Assembly: GCF_049275935.1 (NCBI RefSeq)
Contig: NZ_CP184830.1
Span: 5,208,001 to 5,272,000 of the forward strand
DNA from: Endozoicomonas_A sp049275935
GTDB taxonomy: Bacteria; Pseudomonadota; Gammaproteobacteria; Pseudomonadales; Endozoicomonadaceae
Length of the DNA stretch: 64,000 nucleotides
Direction: 5' to 3'
Each line of letters begins with the position of its first letter. Position 1 is the first letter of the stretch. The notes beneath the pieces are model-generated. The model searched no databases and was not told the origin of the DNA. It was given only the letters and a program-made list of their open reading frames with translations. Shown here piece after piece: positions 63,431 to 64,000 of this stretch. A program made the position numbers and the translations under genes.

Positions 63431-64000
63431 TCTTATCCTCAACAGGGCTTCAATGTTTTTTGCTAACGACCTGGCATAGTCAAAGGAATAAATATTTCTT
63501 CTGGTAGCTGACAGAATCACATTATTGTCATTTTTGAGATCTTTACTGGCAGAGTGGAGAGCACAATCAATGATTATTGACGGCAAGCGATACCAGCGAT
63601 GTATTGTTTTTGAGACGTTCGCTGGCAAAGGCTAATAAATCAGTTTCCTGTTCTATGGCAGTTTTAGCTATGTCAATATCATCCTTGAATAGGTCGGCGA
63701 CATCTTCAAATATCCATGGGTTTTGCCGAACCAGAAAAAGCACCAGATCTCTGTCATGATCTAAATCAAAGTCCTCACGCAGAAGTTCAATGCAAGCGTC
63801 CTGCAATGGCGAGTCGCTTGCAATGGCCATGGAAAGTAACAGTTCTTTTATTATTCTTGCGGCATCATTCGGCTCAAGGTGTTTGGTATCAGCATTAAAT
63901 ATTTGCCGAAGTTCTGAATTTTTGTTCGGATCTTCAGTTGCCTTAATACAATGACAAGCTTTATTGGCCATATCAAAAAACAGCTTGTATTCGCTATCCA
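63431..64000 (-). pseudogene. Broken dikinase-like/DUF4116 gene, copy 6 (C-terminal part, runs off the right edge)
   Basis: Reading leftward from the edge, the frame gives NSELRQIFNADTKHLEPNDA and DUF4116 repeats nearly identical to copy 3, up to SLAVNNH and a stop at 63567. Compared with copy 3 there is one extra base here; the shifted frame continues the homology (SASKDLKNDNNVILSATRRN, ALLRI). Homology then ends abruptly at ~63431, joining sequence like that upstream of copy 2. The gene is thus frameshifted and has lost its last ~50 codons. Whether the upstream part beyond 64000 is intact cannot be seen. Confidence 0.85.

Overview
The window looks like a chromosomal segment of a marine, host-associated gammaproteobacterium. 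The core genes (recC, ygfZ/sdhE/ygfX, nadB, rpoE-rseABC-mucD, lepA-lepB-DUF4845-rnc-era-recO-pdxJ-acpS) are in the order usual for Pseudomonas- and Oceanospirillales-type genomes. The accessory genes (DUF4116 proteins, a SidE/HD-like phosphodiesterase pair, expanded paralogue families) are typical of Endozoicomonas-like symbionts. The genus is an inference from gene content, not a measurement.

Layout. 1-9.4 kb: 5' part of recC (minus strand), a small unknown gene, a 1970-aa BvgS/EvgS-type hybrid sensor kinase, and an S-adenosylmethionine decarboxylase (speD) domain read in frame with the remains of a secreted-protein gene. 9.4-12 kb: a 163-bp near-perfect palindrome, ygfZ, and divergent sdhE-ygfX. 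12-17.9 kb: three tandem paralogues of an exported, C-terminally anchored protein of unknown function. Upstream of the third lies a divergent intact LuxR-type regulator, and upstream of the second a decayed copy of that regulator. 18-21 kb: an MHS-type transporter and nadB. 21.1-33.2 kb: the sigma-E envelope-stress operon with its own candidate promoter and a G10 tract in the leader, then mucD, then the lepA-to-acpS housekeeping run with several start/stop overlaps.

From 33.2 kb to the right edge the window is accessory and built almost entirely from duplications. It holds a tandem pair of unknown 270-aa proteins and a REP-associated-type (Y1) transposase whose end motif is repeated several times next to a truncated gene. 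After these come five full copies and two broken copies of a ~1250-aa protein, with two copies of a ~1035-aa protein interleaved.

The ~1250-aa family joins a PEP-synthase/PPDK-type ATP-grasp domain to a swivelling phosphohistidine domain. In place of the PEP/pyruvate TIM barrel it has a large unknown helical region and C-terminal DUF4116 repeats. Two copies end in CVIL, one of them after a Lys/Arg-rich stretch, which is a eukaryotic prenylation (CaaX) box. A third copy carries the same tail behind a single-base stop. The ~1035-aa partners carry an H...HD motif resembling the SidE phosphodiesterase/HD fold and are transcribed divergently from dikinase copies 2 and 3. The most interesting reading is an amplified, recombining family of host-directed phosphotransferase-like proteins, some targeted to host membranes by host prenylation, paired with a phosphodiesterase-like protein. 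No tRNA, rRNA or CRISPR array was seen.
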